From: Motiliproteus sp041586615
GTDB taxonomy: Bacteria; Pseudomonadota; Gammaproteobacteria; Pseudomonadales; Balneatricaceae
Direction: 5' to 3'
Assembly (NCBI GenBank): GCA_041586615.1
Contig: JBFGZS010000014.1
Location: forward strand, 10,691-74,690
DNA: 64,000 nt
Within the stretch, counting starts at the first letter, position 1. The number at the start of each line of letters is the position of its first letter. The translations under genes were made by a program, and so were the position numbers. The notes beneath the pieces were generated by a model. It was not told the origin of the DNA. It did no database searches and saw nothing but the letters and a program-made list of their open reading frames with translations. This document shows positions 43,753-52,354 of the stretch, piece by piece.

Positions 43753-44973
43753 TTACACCACCGCGCCTAGCTTAAAGATGGGCAGATACATGGCGATGAC
43801 CAGGCCGCCCACCATCACGCCGAGGAAGGCCATGATAAACGGCTCCATCAGGCTGGTGAGGCTGTCCACCGCATTATCGACCTCGTCTTCATAGAAGGTA
43901 GCGACTTTATCGAGCATTTCGTCCAGTGAGCCCGATTCCTCACCAATCGAGATCATCTGTACCGCCATATTCGGGAAGACGCCGGTCATACGCGTGGCGT
44001 TCTGTAAGGACTGGCCGGTAGATACGCCGTTACGGATCTGTATGATGGCGGTTCGATAAACCACATTACCCGAGGCCCCCGCGGCGGAATCCAGCGCATT
44101 GACCAGCGGCACACCGGCGGCAAACGTGGTGGACAGCGTGCGGGCAAAGCGAGCAATGGCCGATTTATTGAGCACATCCCCGATCACGGGGACGCGCAGG
44201 GAAAAGCGATCCACGCCATCACGGAATTTTTCAGATTTACGGTGGGTTGTTTTGATTAAAAAGCTGGCCACGAAAAAACCAATCAGGGCAACAAACCAAT
44301 ATTCCTGAACCACGACGGAAAGGTTGACCACCATCTTGGTGAAGGCAGGCAGGTCGGCGCCGAAGCCTTTAAAGATCGATTCGAACTGCGGCACCACTTT
44401 GATCAGCAAAATAGCCGAGACCACGACACCGACGATAACGACCGCGATGGGGTAGCTCATGGCCTTTTTGATCTTGGCTTTCAGCGCTTCGGTCTTTTCT
44501 TTGTAGATGGCGATCCGGTCCAACATGGTCTCCAGGGCACCGGACTGCTCACCGGCCTCGACTAAGTTACAGAACAGGTCGTCGAAATGCAGGGGATGCT
44601 TTGCCATAGCTTGATGCAGCGTGCCGCCACTGGCTACATCGTTTTTTATGTCCAGTATCATGGCTTTAAGCAAGGGCTTGTCGACACCACCGGCGACGAT
44701 ATCGAAGGCTTGGATCAGTGGTACGCCGGCCTTCATCATGGTCGCGAGCTGGCGTGTAAACAGGGCGATATCCAGCGGCGTGATTTTTTTTCCGCTACCT
44801 CCCAGCAGAGGGCCTCGTTCTTTGGTGATTTTGCCGGGTACGATACCCTGTTTGCGCAACAGGGCCTTGGCAAACGCGACATTCTGCGCGTCGATCTTGC
44901 CTTTACTGGGGTTGCCGTTCTTGTCTTTGCCTTCCCAGGTGAAGGAAACCGGTCTTGCTTCTTTAGCCGCCAT
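43753..44973 (-). CDS. pilC: Type IV pilus inner-membrane platform protein PilC
   Basis: A 406-aa GspF-family protein with two repeated T2SF domains (about 70-195 and 275-395), each followed by membrane helices. Landmarks are PLDIALFTRQLATMMKAGVPL, GEQSGALETMLDRIA, FARTLSTTFAAGVPLVNALD and GEESGSLDEMLDKVA. The start gives MAAKEARPVSFTWEGKD, typical of PilC. It is separated from pilB by 221 bp of hairpin-rich sequence. Confidence 0.96.
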   Translation of the reverse strand: MAAKEARPVSFTWEGKDKNGNPSKGKIDAQNVAFAKALLRKQGIVPGKITKERGPLLGGSGKKITPLDIALFTRQLATMMKAGVPLIQAFDIVAGGVDKPLLKAMILDIKNDVASGGTLHQAMAKHPLHFDDLFCNLVEAGEQSGALETMLDRIAIYKEKTEALKAKIKKAMSYPIAVVIVGVVVSAILLIKVVPQFESIFKGFGADLPAFTKMVVNLSVVVQEYWFVALIGFFVASFLIKTTHRKSEKFRDGVDRFSLRVPVIGDVLNKSAIARFARTLSTTFAAGVPLVNALDSAAGASGNVVYRTAIIQIRNGVSTGQSLQNATRMTGVFPNMAVQMISIGEESGSLDEMLDKVATFYEDEVDNAVDSLTSLMEPFIMAFLGVMVGGLVIAMYLPIFKLGAVV

Positions 44974-45072
44974 GCCAACAATCCACTGCCGAACAAAATG
45001 AAAAGGAGTATATCAGGAAACGTCGCTATTAACCTGGCATCAAAATACCGATCCGTTCGGTCTTTTGATGAC

Positions 45073-45153
45073 GACAAGGCCGGCGCCTGTCCGTCCTTGT
45101 CTCACGTGGCTTGATGCCACGGTGGTTCATCCATGAACCGCTTATTAAAGCGG
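45073..45153. repeat. Cluster of four inverted repeats between pilB and pilC
   Basis: GACAAGG/CCTTGTC (45073-45101, 15-nt loop), GTGGC/GCCAC (45106-45120), GGTTCAT/ATGAACC (45124-45139, 2-nt loop) and CCGCTT/AAGCGG (45138-45153) follow one another. A short T-run lies on the plus strand after the last one. The pilB stop is 40 bp further on. They could terminate or attenuate the pilB transcript before pilC. Confidence 0.6.
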
Positions 45154-45194
45154 CATTTTTGCACGGTATTAAGTTGCCGCCTTAATCAGTAGCC

Positions 45195-46904
45195 TCAAGC
45201 CTTCACCACGCGGTTGACCTCTTCCATGCTGGTCAGGCCGCCCGCGGCTTTAACCAGCCCGGACTTGCGCAGGTTGGGGTAGCCTTGCTTTTCAGCCAAC
45301 TCGGCGATCTCCAGTGAGTTGCCGTTATTCATAATCAGCTCGGAAATCTGCGGGGTGATCGGCACCACCTCATAAATACCGACCCGGCCTTTATAGCCGC
45401 CGACACAGCTGTTGCAACCCACGGGGCCGTAGATGGTCAGCCCAGCTTCGATCTGCTCTTCACTGAAGCCTTCTTCCAGAAGCGTGGCTTTGGGAATATT
45501 GACCGGGGTCTTGCATTTGCTGCACAGGCGCCGGGCCAGACGCTGGGCGATAATCAGCGACACCGCGGTGGCGATATTAAAGGCCGGAACGCCCATGTTG
45601 CGTAAGCGCGTCAAGGTTTCGGGGGCGCTGTTGGTGTGCAGGGTCGAGAGCACCATATGACCGGTTTGGGCCGCTTTAATGGAGATTTCAGCGGTTTCAA
45701 GGTCTCGAATCTCACCCACCATCACCACGTCGGGATCCTGACGCAGGAACGAGCGCAGCGCCATGGCGAAGGTAAGCCCTACCTTGGCGTTAACATGCAC
45801 CTGGTTGATCCCTTCCAGGTTGATCTCTACCGGATCCTCGGCCGTGGAGATATTGCGTTCCGGGGTGTTAAGGATATTCAGGCCGGTATACAGGGAAACG
45901 GTTTTACCGCTACCGGTGGGTCCAGTGACGAGGATCATGCCCTGTGGCTCCTCGAGGGTCTTCATAAACAGCTGTTTCTGGTGTTCTTCATAACCCAGCG
46001 CATCGATCCCCATCTTGGCGCTGGAGGAATCGAGTATCCGTAACACGATTTTTTCGCCCCAGATGGTGGGAAGGGTGTTAACCCGGAAATCGATGGATTT
46101 GGTTTTAGATATCCGCATCTTGATGCGCCCGTCCTGCGGGACCCGCCGCTCGGAGATATCCATCTGCGACATCACCTTGAGCCGCGCCGATAAGCGCGGG
46201 GTCAGGTTGACCGGCGGCTTGGCGACTTCGTGCAAGATACCGTCGGTGCGAAAGCGAATGCGGTAACTCTTCTCGTAGGGCTCGAAGTGAATATCCGACG
46301 AGCCTTTCTTTATAGCGTCGAGCAATATTTTATTCACAAAACGGACGATAGGGGCTTCACCGGCGCCATCGCCAGGGTCTGCATCGCCTGAATCGGCTTT
46401 TTCGGTATCTTCCAGCTCCAGATTCTCGAGATCGGCATCGTCGAGACCATCCAAAGCCGAGCCGCTTTGCGATTCCAGAAATTGCTCAATCAGACGGGTG
46501 AGCTTGTCCTCTTCGACCACCACCGGCTCGGTCTTGATACCGGTATGGAATTTGATCTCATCCAGTGCCTGGATATTGGTCGGATCGGCCAGCGCGATAT
46601 AAAGGCGGGTGTCTCGCTTGATAAGCGGTATCGCCTGGTGTCTGCGAACCAGCTCTTCGGAAACCAGGTCAGCGGGTGAGTGGCTGATATCGAACTCATC
46701 CAGATTAAGGTGCGGTACCCCAAACTCATCCGCCGCCGCCGCCGCCGCTTTATGTGGGCTGACCAGTTTTTCGCGCACCGCGTAGGTAATAAAGGAGAGG
46801 TTAGCCTTTTTCGACTCGACAAGCGCGTTCGAAGCATTGTCTACCGAAAGGATGCTGTCGTTGACCAGGCGCTTGGCCAGACCGGAAAGTGCTTGTATGC
46901 CCAT
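45195..46904 (-). CDS. pilB: Type IV pilus assembly ATPase PilB
   Basis: A 569-aa secretion-type hexameric ATPase that powers pilus extension. An N-terminal MshEN domain (about 1-145) precedes the GspE core: Walker A is VTGPTGSGKTVSLYTG (about 325-340), the Asp and His boxes follow, Walker B is QDPDVVMVGEIRDLETAE, and the tetra-Cys zinc site is CSKCKTP and CNSCVGGY. ATG 46904 gives MGIQALSGLAKRL as in homologues; ATG 46955 is in frame but lies in the regulatory region shared with pilA. Confidence 0.96.
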   Translation of the reverse strand: MGIQALSGLAKRLVNDSILSVDNASNALVESKKANLSFITYAVREKLVSPHKAAAAAADEFGVPHLNLDEFDISHSPADLVSEELVRRHQAIPLIKRDTRLYIALADPTNIQALDEIKFHTGIKTEPVVVEEDKLTRLIEQFLESQSGSALDGLDDADLENLELEDTEKADSGDADPGDGAGEAPIVRFVNKILLDAIKKGSSDIHFEPYEKSYRIRFRTDGILHEVAKPPVNLTPRLSARLKVMSQMDISERRVPQDGRIKMRISKTKSIDFRVNTLPTIWGEKIVLRILDSSSAKMGIDALGYEEHQKQLFMKTLEEPQGMILVTGPTGSGKTVSLYTGLNILNTPERNISTAEDPVEINLEGINQVHVNAKVGLTFAMALRSFLRQDPDVVMVGEIRDLETAEISIKAAQTGHMVLSTLHTNSAPETLTRLRNMGVPAFNIATAVSLIIAQRLARRLCSKCKTPVNIPKATLLEEGFSEEQIEAGLTIYGPVGCNSCVGGYKGRVGIYEVVPITPQISELIMNNGNSLEIAELAEKQGYPNLRKSGLVKAAGGLTSMEEVNRVVKA

Positions 46905-47045
46905 AATTCTCGATAATTGAGTTAGGTCAAAGAGTTGATTGCTAAACGATAGCACTTATGTACTTGCTAGGGAACGCCGCCTATACTCGATTTCAAGCTA
47001 GAAGGGGAGTAAGTCAAGTCGGCTTGCTAAAGATGAACGAATGAG

Positions 47046-47074
47046 TTGAAGTCGGTTGCTAGGACGTCTACTAT
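47046..47074 (+). promoter_or_regulatory. Candidate pilA promoter
   Basis: TTGAAG (47046-47051), 17-bp spacer, TACTAT (47069-47074), 68 bp before the pilA start. I could not find a convincing sigma-54 -24/-12 pair in this gap, although many pilA genes use one. Confidence 0.4.
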
Positions 47075-47141
47075 CCTGTGGCCTAATAATACGCCGGCAG
47101 ACGCTGGCAGCTTACATTCTTTTGGTTCTGGAGAACACACC

Positions 47142-47591
47142 ATGAAAAAGCAAGCGGGTTTTACCCTGATTGAATTGATGATCGTTGTGGCGATCATCGG
47201 TATTTTGGCGGCGATTGCGTTGCCTGCCTATCAGACTTACACCAAGAAAGCGAAGTTTTCTGAGGTTATCTTGGCGACATCTGGCGTTAAGTCTCAGATC
47301 GATATCTGCGGACAGGTAAAGAAAACAACCAAAGCTGCCTTCTCTAATGCAACAACAGGATGTATTATTGGTGCAAATGGAGTGACGGCGGTCACTGCTA
47401 AAGGTTTTTTGACCTCCGTAGCGACTGTGGGTAACGCATCAAATAAAGTTACTATTACTGCAACTGGTACTAGTGATGTTGATTCCGCAAAATATATTTT
47501 GGCGGCGACTATGGATGACAGCGGTGAGATTACTTGGACCCAGGACGAGTCAACCGGTACTGATAACTGCGTAGTATTAGGTCTCTGCTAA
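47142..47591 (+). CDS. pilA: Type IV major pilin PilA
   Basis: A 149-aa prepilin. The short leader MKKQAG is cut by PilD before FTLIELMIVVAIIGILAAIA, the conserved N-terminal helix with Phe+1 and Glu+5. The globular part has two Cys pairs (CGQV with CIIG, and CVVLGLC at the end), the last of which would form the disulfide D-region. GGAG lies well placed before the ATG. Divergent from pilB and followed by a pglL-type glycosyltransferase, so the pilin is probably O-glycosylated. Confidence 0.96.
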   Translation: MKKQAGFTLIELMIVVAIIGILAAIALPAYQTYTKKAKFSEVILATSGVKSQIDICGQVKKTTKAAFSNATTGCIIGANGVTAVTAKGFLTSVATVGNASNKVTITATGTSDVDSAKYILAATMDDSGEITWTQDESTGTDNCVVLGLC

Positions 47592-47625
47592 TAATATATA
47601 TCGATGGATAATTTCAATTGATATA

Positions 47626-47668
47626 AGCCACAAAAAAACCCTGATTGTATCAGGGTTTTTTTGTGGCT
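47626..47668. terminator. Perfect 20-bp stem terminator after pilA
   Basis: The left arm at 47626-47645 (AGCCACA, seven A, CCCTGAT) is perfectly complementary to the right arm at 47649-47668, with a TGT loop. A- and T-runs flank the GC core, so it would terminate transcription in both directions. Confidence 0.92.
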
Positions 47669-47772
47669 GTATGATTGCCGCGTGATTGATTGTTCCTGTG
47701 GGTCATCGGGAGATACGGCATTGGCGTGTTAATTTTTTGTTTCGTTATACAGTTTACGAGAAGATCATATCT

Positions 47773-49521
47773 ATGTTTCGTACTCCGTTGTACAGCAGTC
47801 AGCAGCGCTACCATATCCTCTATGTTTTTTTATTCGGGGCGTTATTTTTAGTTGCCCCGTTATATTACCATCGCCATCTAGCTGGAGGAGGACTTTTTTT
47901 ACCTTTTAATATTTTAGTGTGGTTTTCAGCATGTTTAGTGATCTTTACTGGTGTTTTTAAAGTAGTAGAAACGCAACGTTTTCAATTTTCTAGGGTTTTT
48001 TATTTCTTTTTATTTTTGTTGATCACTACAACCTCCACTGGTTTTTTCACTAGCAGTTTCGATCCTGTTTCGTGGCTATTTCGGGTGTTGGCACTGCTGG
48101 GTGGAATTCTATTTGTTTTTTCTGTATTGCAGCTTTCTTTATCAGTTAGGGTGTTCGAGCTTTGTCTGCATATAATTCTGGCTTCTGTGCTACTCCAGGC
48201 GGCTGTTGGTTTGTTTCAAATTTTATTCGACTCTTCTGTGCTTGCATGGTTGCCGTTTTCTCCCACCATACCCAGCGGCATATTCCAGCAAATTAATGTG
48301 GCAGCGTCTTACCAGGCTACTGGCCTGAGTATCAGTCTGTACCTGATTAGCCGTCCGAGCTTTAAGCGGAATCACTGGTTGCTCCATTCGCTCATTTACG
48401 TTAGCGCGTTCAGTGCTGCCGCTGTGGTGACTTATTCCGGTTCGCGAGTTGGCATGTTAGGTGCCTTAACAGCTCTTGGGTTGTTGCTATGTTGTCGCAT
48501 TCGGCTTCTTGTGCGAAATAAGCGGGCTCTCATTGGGTGGTTGTTAATGTTGTTGGTAGGGTGTTTTGTCGGTAGTCAATACGGTAACAGTCAGCTTCAA
48601 CAGGGTGTCCATAAATTAGGTGGCACAGAAGAGAACGGCCGACTGGAAGCTCGTATCTCTATATATAATATTAGTCTTGAATTGTTTAAAGAATCGCCGT
48701 GGGTTGGCCATGGAGCCGGCAGCTTTGAAAAAGTGTATCAAGATAAGAAATCGGATTTCATGAAACAAGATCCCAATGCTAATTATGGCACAAGGCGGAC
48801 AAGTCACCCTCATAATGAATTGCTTTATTGGATGGTTGAGGGTGGTTTGGTATCGCTAAGTGGGATGATTTTTGCTTGTATTGCCATTATTGTACAGCTA
48901 TTTAAGATCGGTTGGAGTCGAGGTGGAGCCTACGGAGCTTTACTTTTTCCTATCGCGTTACATACACAGGTTGAGTACCCGTTTTATCTGTCGTCGTTGC
49001 ATTGGTTTTTGTTTTTATTTTTTATTACAATGGCTGTCCACCATAGTCAAATTCAAGTTCGCTTGCATTTGACTAATGTCATGAGAAAAACATTGTTTGT
49101 GTTTCTCGCTTTGGTTGCTTATTTTGTTGCTTTTTTCTTTAGTCAGTCACTTGTCAGTAATAAACAGTTGTTCGGGTTCGTTAATTATTTACCCAGAGAT
49201 TTATCTGAATTAAAAGTTTCCAGTAGAAATCTTTATTTTTCAGACTACACTGAGTTTTTACAAATGCAGACTTATTTGGAATACGCTGAAACTTCTAATA
49301 ATAAAGAGTTGCTAGCGATGTATGTTCAGTGGGCAGAAGAAACGCTAAAGACGATGACTGAGCCGGTCGTGTACGGGGGGTTGGCGCTGGCCTACCATCT
49401 TTCTGGCAGGATGGAAGAGAGTGGACAAATATTAACAAAGGGATTGAGTGTCTATCCAAATAATAAGGAACTAGCTATATATAAAGCACGGATTTTAAAA
49501 ACACCAGTCCTTGCAAAATAG
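47773..49521 (+). CDS. PglL/TfpW-type O-oligosaccharyltransferase (Wzy_C family)
   Basis: A 582-aa membrane protein with about 11-13 helices. The periplasmic loop has the QxNxxAxY-like motif IFQQINVAASY that marks pilin O-oligosaccharyltransferases; SGSRVG and SHPHNELLYWMVEGG (about 345) are the Wzy_C catalytic loop residues, with the key His. A Wzy_C_2-like soluble tail follows from about residue 480. The location next to pilA says the pilin is the acceptor (inference). Strikingly AT-rich and T-rich compared with pilBCD, which suggests acquisition. ATG 47773 is preferred over an in-frame start at 47686 in the pilA terminator region. Its last 70 bp overlap the transposase gene on the other strand. 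Confidence 0.87.
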   Translation: MFRTPLYSSQQRYHILYVFLFGALFLVAPLYYHRHLAGGGLFLPFNILVWFSACLVIFTGVFKVVETQRFQFSRVFYFFLFLLITTTSTGFFTSSFDPVSWLFRVLALLGGILFVFSVLQLSLSVRVFELCLHIILASVLLQAAVGLFQILFDSSVLAWLPFSPTIPSGIFQQINVAASYQATGLSISLYLISRPSFKRNHWLLHSLIYVSAFSAAAVVTYSGSRVGMLGALTALGLLLCCRIRLLVRNKRALIGWLLMLLVGCFVGSQYGNSQLQQGVHKLGGTEENGRLEARISIYNISLELFKESPWVGHGAGSFEKVYQDKKSDFMKQDPNANYGTRRTSHPHNELLYWMVEGGLVSLSGMIFACIAIIVQLFKIGWSRGGAYGALLFPIALHTQVEYPFYLSSLHWFLFLFFITMAVHHSQIQVRLHLTNVMRKTLFVFLALVAYFVAFFFSQSLVSNKQLFGFVNYLPRDLSELKVSSRNLYFSDYTEFLQMQTYLEYAETSNNKELLAMYVQWAEETLKTMTEPVVYGGLALAYHLSGRMEESGQILTKGLSVYPNNKELAIYKARILKTPVLAK

Positions 49522-50060
49522 CTTTTAAATAGATCTTGATAAGCCTTCTGCTGGTCTTCTGCAGCTTTCCCCAACGCGGTATAGAGCGGATGGGCCGTTA
49601 TCAACGGGTCCTGTTTTCCGTGCGCATTATGCTTGTGGCTCGACCAGGTGTAATTAGAAGGGCTATTGACCATGCCTGCTCTGACCGGATTTAATTCGAT
49701 GTACCGGTAGCCGGTCAGAAGGTACTGCTCTGAATCCAGGAGCGTGGCCTTATAGCGTCCTTCCCAGAGTGTGCCTGTTCGACCGTACCGGTAATTGAAA
49801 TATTGGACGTATTTACGCCCTAATGATTGCATTACGCGACTAATCCCATCGTCAGACCACGGCGTGATGAGTAGATGGACATGATTGCTCATCAGCACAT
49901 AGGCGTGTAGTTCGCATTCGAATGTGTTGCAGGCTTCTGCCAAGGACTCTAGATAGAACGCGTAATCATCCTCGCTGGCAAAGATAATCTGTCGATTATT
50001 GCCGCGCTGGATAATGTGCTGGGGATGGCCGGGTAGTTGGAAGCGAGGTTGGCGCGCCAT
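49452..50060 (-). CDS. REP-associated tyrosine transposase (RAYT, Y1_Tnp family)
   Basis: A 202-aa HUH single-strand transposase relative. ARQPRFQLPGHPQHIIQRGNN starts the fold; the metal-binding HUH motif is SNHVHLLITP, and the catalytic Tyr lies in KYVQYFNYRYGRTG. TLWEGRYKATLL, YIELNPVRAGMV and YTWSSHKHNA are RAYT signatures. It appears intact. ATG 50060 gives the family start; ATG 50102 adds 14 residues. The last 23 codons run antisense into the end of the pglL-type gene, suggesting it landed there. RAYTs are domesticated enzymes associated with REP palindromes. Confidence 0.9.
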   Translation of the reverse strand: MARQPRFQLPGHPQHIIQRGNNRQIIFASEDDYAFYLESLAEACNTFECELHAYVLMSNHVHLLITPWSDDGISRVMQSLGRKYVQYFNYRYGRTGTLWEGRYKATLLDSEQYLLTGYRYIELNPVRAGMVNSPSNYTWSSHKHNAHGKQDPLITAHPLYTALGKAAEDQQKAYQDLFKSYFARTGVFKIRALYIASSLLFG

Positions 50061-50140
50061 AGGGGAGTACCTCCTTGTACTCTTGAGTAATTCCGGCATC
50101 ATAGCTGGGTGTCGTTAAGCGTGCTGAATAATTAACAAAA

Positions 50141-50174
50141 ATCGATTAAAAATCGATCAGTCGAGTCTGGCCCC
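50141..50174. other. Possible RAYT element end (palindrome plus GGGGCCAGACTCGA)
   Basis: ATCGAT-TAAAA-ATCGAT (50141-50157) is followed by GTCGAGTCTGGCCCC (50160-50174), which on the other strand reads GGGGCCAGACTCGAC. I associate sequences of this type with the flanks of RAYT genes in several gammaproteobacteria; the matching right end was not found. Confidence 0.35.
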
Positions 50175-50191
50175 ATTGAAGGAAGTGCACC

Positions 50192-50545
50192 GTGTTTTTA
50201 CTTAAAAAATATTTCCGTCCCCTGATGTTTATTATGATCGCGGCTTCGGTTGCCATGGTTTGGTATGTGCAGCAAATTGAGACGCTGGACCCTGATGTGG
50301 TGGTCCGCATTAATCAGCGCCTCGACAGCGATGCGCAGATTAAGTCTTATGTCTGGAACTACAGCCGTTTGTCGGTGGGGGTGATAAAAGATCAAGTCGA
50401 GCCGCAGGCGTTCGTCGCCGCGCTGTGCCGCGATATCGAAAAATTGGGCGGGCATAAGGTCTCGATCGAAGCGGTGGATGTACTGAAGGTTCAACAGACT
50501 AACGGTGCCGTGTGGGAGCAGGTCGGTTACGCGAAGTGTCGTTAG
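50192..50545 (+). CDS. Small membrane-anchored protein of unknown function
   Basis: A 117-aa protein I do not recognise. Residues about 8-27 form one hydrophobic helix after a basic start (LLKKYFRPLMFIMIAASVAM), so it is probably anchored with the rest outside the cytoplasm. The remainder is soluble-looking with two Cys (ALCRDIEKLG and AKCR at the end) that could pair. Start is GTG 50192 with GGAAG upstream. It lies between the transposase and nadC. Codon use resembles its neighbours, so it is likely a real gene. A heptamer array starts 5-6 nt after the stop. Confidence 0.65.
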   Translation: MFLLKKYFRPLMFIMIAASVAMVWYVQQIETLDPDVVVRINQRLDSDAQIKSYVWNYSRLSVGVIKDQVEPQAFVAALCRDIEKLGGHKVSIEAVDVLKVQQTNGAVWEQVGYAKCR

Positions 50546-50551
50546 ACTGAA

Positions 50552-50606
50552 GCTACAGGCTACAGGCTACAGGCTACAGGCTACAGGCTACAGGCTACAG
50601 GCTATA
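50552..50606 (+). repeat. Heptamer array (GGCTACA)n, locus 2
   Basis: A GCTACA hexamer (or AGCTACA from 50551), six perfect GGCTACA units (50558-50599) and a final GGCTATA. It lies between the stop at 50545 and the hairpin terminator, in the same orientation to the upstream gene as locus 1. Confidence 0.97.
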
Positions 50607-50639
50607 AAAAAGGGCACCCTACGCAGGACGCCCTTTTTT
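50606..50639. terminator. Bidirectional terminator between the small ORF and nadC
   Basis: AAAAAAGGGC (50606-50615) pairs with GCCCTTTTTT (50630-50639); the loop carries a further CCCT/AGG pairing. It serves the plus-strand ORF and the minus-strand nadC. Confidence 0.85.
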
Positions 50640-50660
50640 GTTTTTGGATGGCGTGGGTGC

Positions 50661-51500
50661 TTATTCGAAACGCATCGACAGGTCGATGGACTGGCAGTCT
50701 TTGGTCAGGGCGCCGATGGAGATGTAATCGACGCCGGTTTCCGCGTAGCTGCGCAGGGTTTCGTCGGTGATGCCCCCAGAGGCTTCGAGCTTGGCGCGAC
50801 CGTTGGTGGTGCGCACCGCTTGGCGCATGTCGGCATGGCTGAAGTTATCCAGCATGATGATATCGGCACCGGCTTCGAGGGCTTGGTTCAATTCGTCGAG
50901 ACTTTCGACTTCAACTTCTACCGGCTTGCCGGGTTCGTTGCTGCGGGCCTGGGCGATGGTCTGGGCGATGGAGCCGCAGGCGGCGATATGGTTTTCTTTG
51001 ATCAGATACGCGTCGTACAGGCCGATGCGGTGGTTGTAGCAGCCACCACAGGTGACGGCGTATTTCTGTGCATTACGCAGCCCGGGTAGTGTCTTGCGTG
51101 TATCGAGGAGTTTCACGTCGGTACCGCGGACCAGTTCGGCGTAGTAGTGGCTGCGGGTTGCCGTGCCGGACAGGGTTTGCAGAAAATTCAGCGCACAGCG
51201 TTCGCCGGTCAGCAGGGAGCGGGCAGGGCCCTGGAGGGTAAACAAGACCTGATTGGCTGCGACGCGGTCGCCATCGTCAATCCGCCAGTGGATTGTGACA
51301 GTCGGGTCGACCTGTTTGAACACTTCGTTGACCCAGTCGCGGCCGCAGATGGTTGCCTGGTCTCTGGATATGATCCGTGCAGTGGCTTGCTGGTCGGCAG
51401 GGATGAGTGCAGCGGTGATATCGCCGCTGCCGATATCCTCTTCCAGTGCGCGCTGGACCGTCAGGGCCAGGTCTGTTTTCCAGTACTGCGGGGTTGTCAT
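50661..51500 (-). CDS. nadC: Quinolinate phosphoribosyltransferase NadC
   Basis: A 279-aa enzyme that converts quinolinate and PRPP to nicotinate mononucleotide in de novo NAD synthesis. Signatures are EDIGSGDITAALIP, RCALNFLQTLSGTATR, LLDTRKTLPGLRNAQKYAV, CGGCYNHRIGLYDAYLIKENH, VEVEVESLDELNQAL and LEASGGITDETLRSYAETGVDYIS. Length is normal. It is divergent from ampD with a 224-bp gap, the same pairing seen in pseudomonads. Confidence 0.97.
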   Translation of the reverse strand: MTTPQYWKTDLALTVQRALEEDIGSGDITAALIPADQQATARIISRDQATICGRDWVNEVFKQVDPTVTIHWRIDDGDRVAANQVLFTLQGPARSLLTGERCALNFLQTLSGTATRSHYYAELVRGTDVKLLDTRKTLPGLRNAQKYAVTCGGCYNHRIGLYDAYLIKENHIAACGSIAQTIAQARSNEPGKPVEVEVESLDELNQALEAGADIIMLDNFSHADMRQAVRTTNGRAKLEASGGITDETLRSYAETGVDYISIGALTKDCQSIDLSMRFE

Positions 51501-51724
51501 GGTTGAGCTCTCCAGAATAGATCACCGGGCACAGTAAGGTCGACATCAGCCGGGTGGACGCGGTGGCGTAGGCCGCTGGGCGTGATGCCTGGCGGCCGTT
51601 CTTTATGAATAACTGGACGCGATTGTAGCAGATTCGCTGGCTGGGTTTACCAGGAGACGGCCTTTTTCAACAACTTGATGAGGTATACTGGCGGAAAACC
51701 AATCTGGTCAAAGAAGGAGGCGTC

Positions 51725-52312
51725 TTGAGCGGCTGTGATGACGCGGCGGTTAATCCTGCGCCGTATCGAATTGAATCCCATTGGCTGGAAGGGGCCGTGC
51801 TGTTGCCGTCGCCGAACTGTGGCGAGCGTCCCGCGGGTGCGTCCATTGATCTGCTAGTGCTGCATAATATCAGCCTGCCGCCTGGGCAATACGGCGGCGG
51901 GCATATCCAGGCGTTCTTTCAAAACCGGCTGGATGTCACGGCGCATGCCTATTTTGCCGAGATCGCCGACCTGCAGGTATCGGCCCATCTGCTAATCGAA
52001 CGCGATGGCACCCTGGTGCAGTTTGTGCCGTTTAATCGACGTGCCTGGCACGCCGGTCAGTCCTGTTTTGAAGGGCGATCGGACTGCAATGATTTCTCCA
52101 TCGGTATCGAGCTGGAAGGCTGTGATGATGAGCCTTATACCGATCGGCAGTATCAGGTGCTGGTCGCAGTGAGTCGTTGTTTACTGGAGGCATATCCCGA
52201 ATTGAGTGTTGAGCGCATCGTGGGTCACTGCGATATTGCGCCGGTGCGAAAAACCGACCCCGGACCGTCATTCGACTGGGGACGTCTGCGAAGGTTGCTG
52301 TCCTGCGCGTAA
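51725..52312 (+). CDS. ampD: 1,6-anhydro-N-acetylmuramyl-L-alanine amidase AmpD
   Basis: A 195-aa cytoplasmic zinc amidase of peptidoglycan recycling; loss of it induces AmpC beta-lactamases in species that have ampR. Zinc ligands are His in LLVLHNISLPPG, and His and Asp in VGHCDIAPVRKTDPGPSFDW; GIELEGCDDEPYTDRQY is conserved. The start is TTG 51725, supported by AAGGAGG 4 nt upstream and by the absence of any in-frame ATG. No ampE or ampR is adjacent. TATACT (51684-51689) may be the -10. Confidence 0.95.
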   Translation: MSGCDDAAVNPAPYRIESHWLEGAVLLPSPNCGERPAGASIDLLVLHNISLPPGQYGGGHIQAFFQNRLDVTAHAYFAEIADLQVSAHLLIERDGTLVQFVPFNRRAWHAGQSCFEGRSDCNDFSIGIELEGCDDEPYTDRQYQVLVAVSRCLLEAYPELSVERIVGHCDIAPVRKTDPGPSFDWGRLRRLLSCA

Positions 52313-52354
52313 CGCAGTGATTGGTCGGCATAATGTATGGAAACTAATTGCAAA

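Noticed and set aside
46905..47141. Sigma-54 promoter for pilA
   Set aside because: No GG-N10-GC pair with acceptable context was found; the nearest (around 47081-47095) is off by one base in spacing.
50505..51089. Plus-strand frame through array locus 2 into nadC
   Set aside because: It starts inside the small ORF, continues only because the repeat has no stop, and then runs antisense to nadC.
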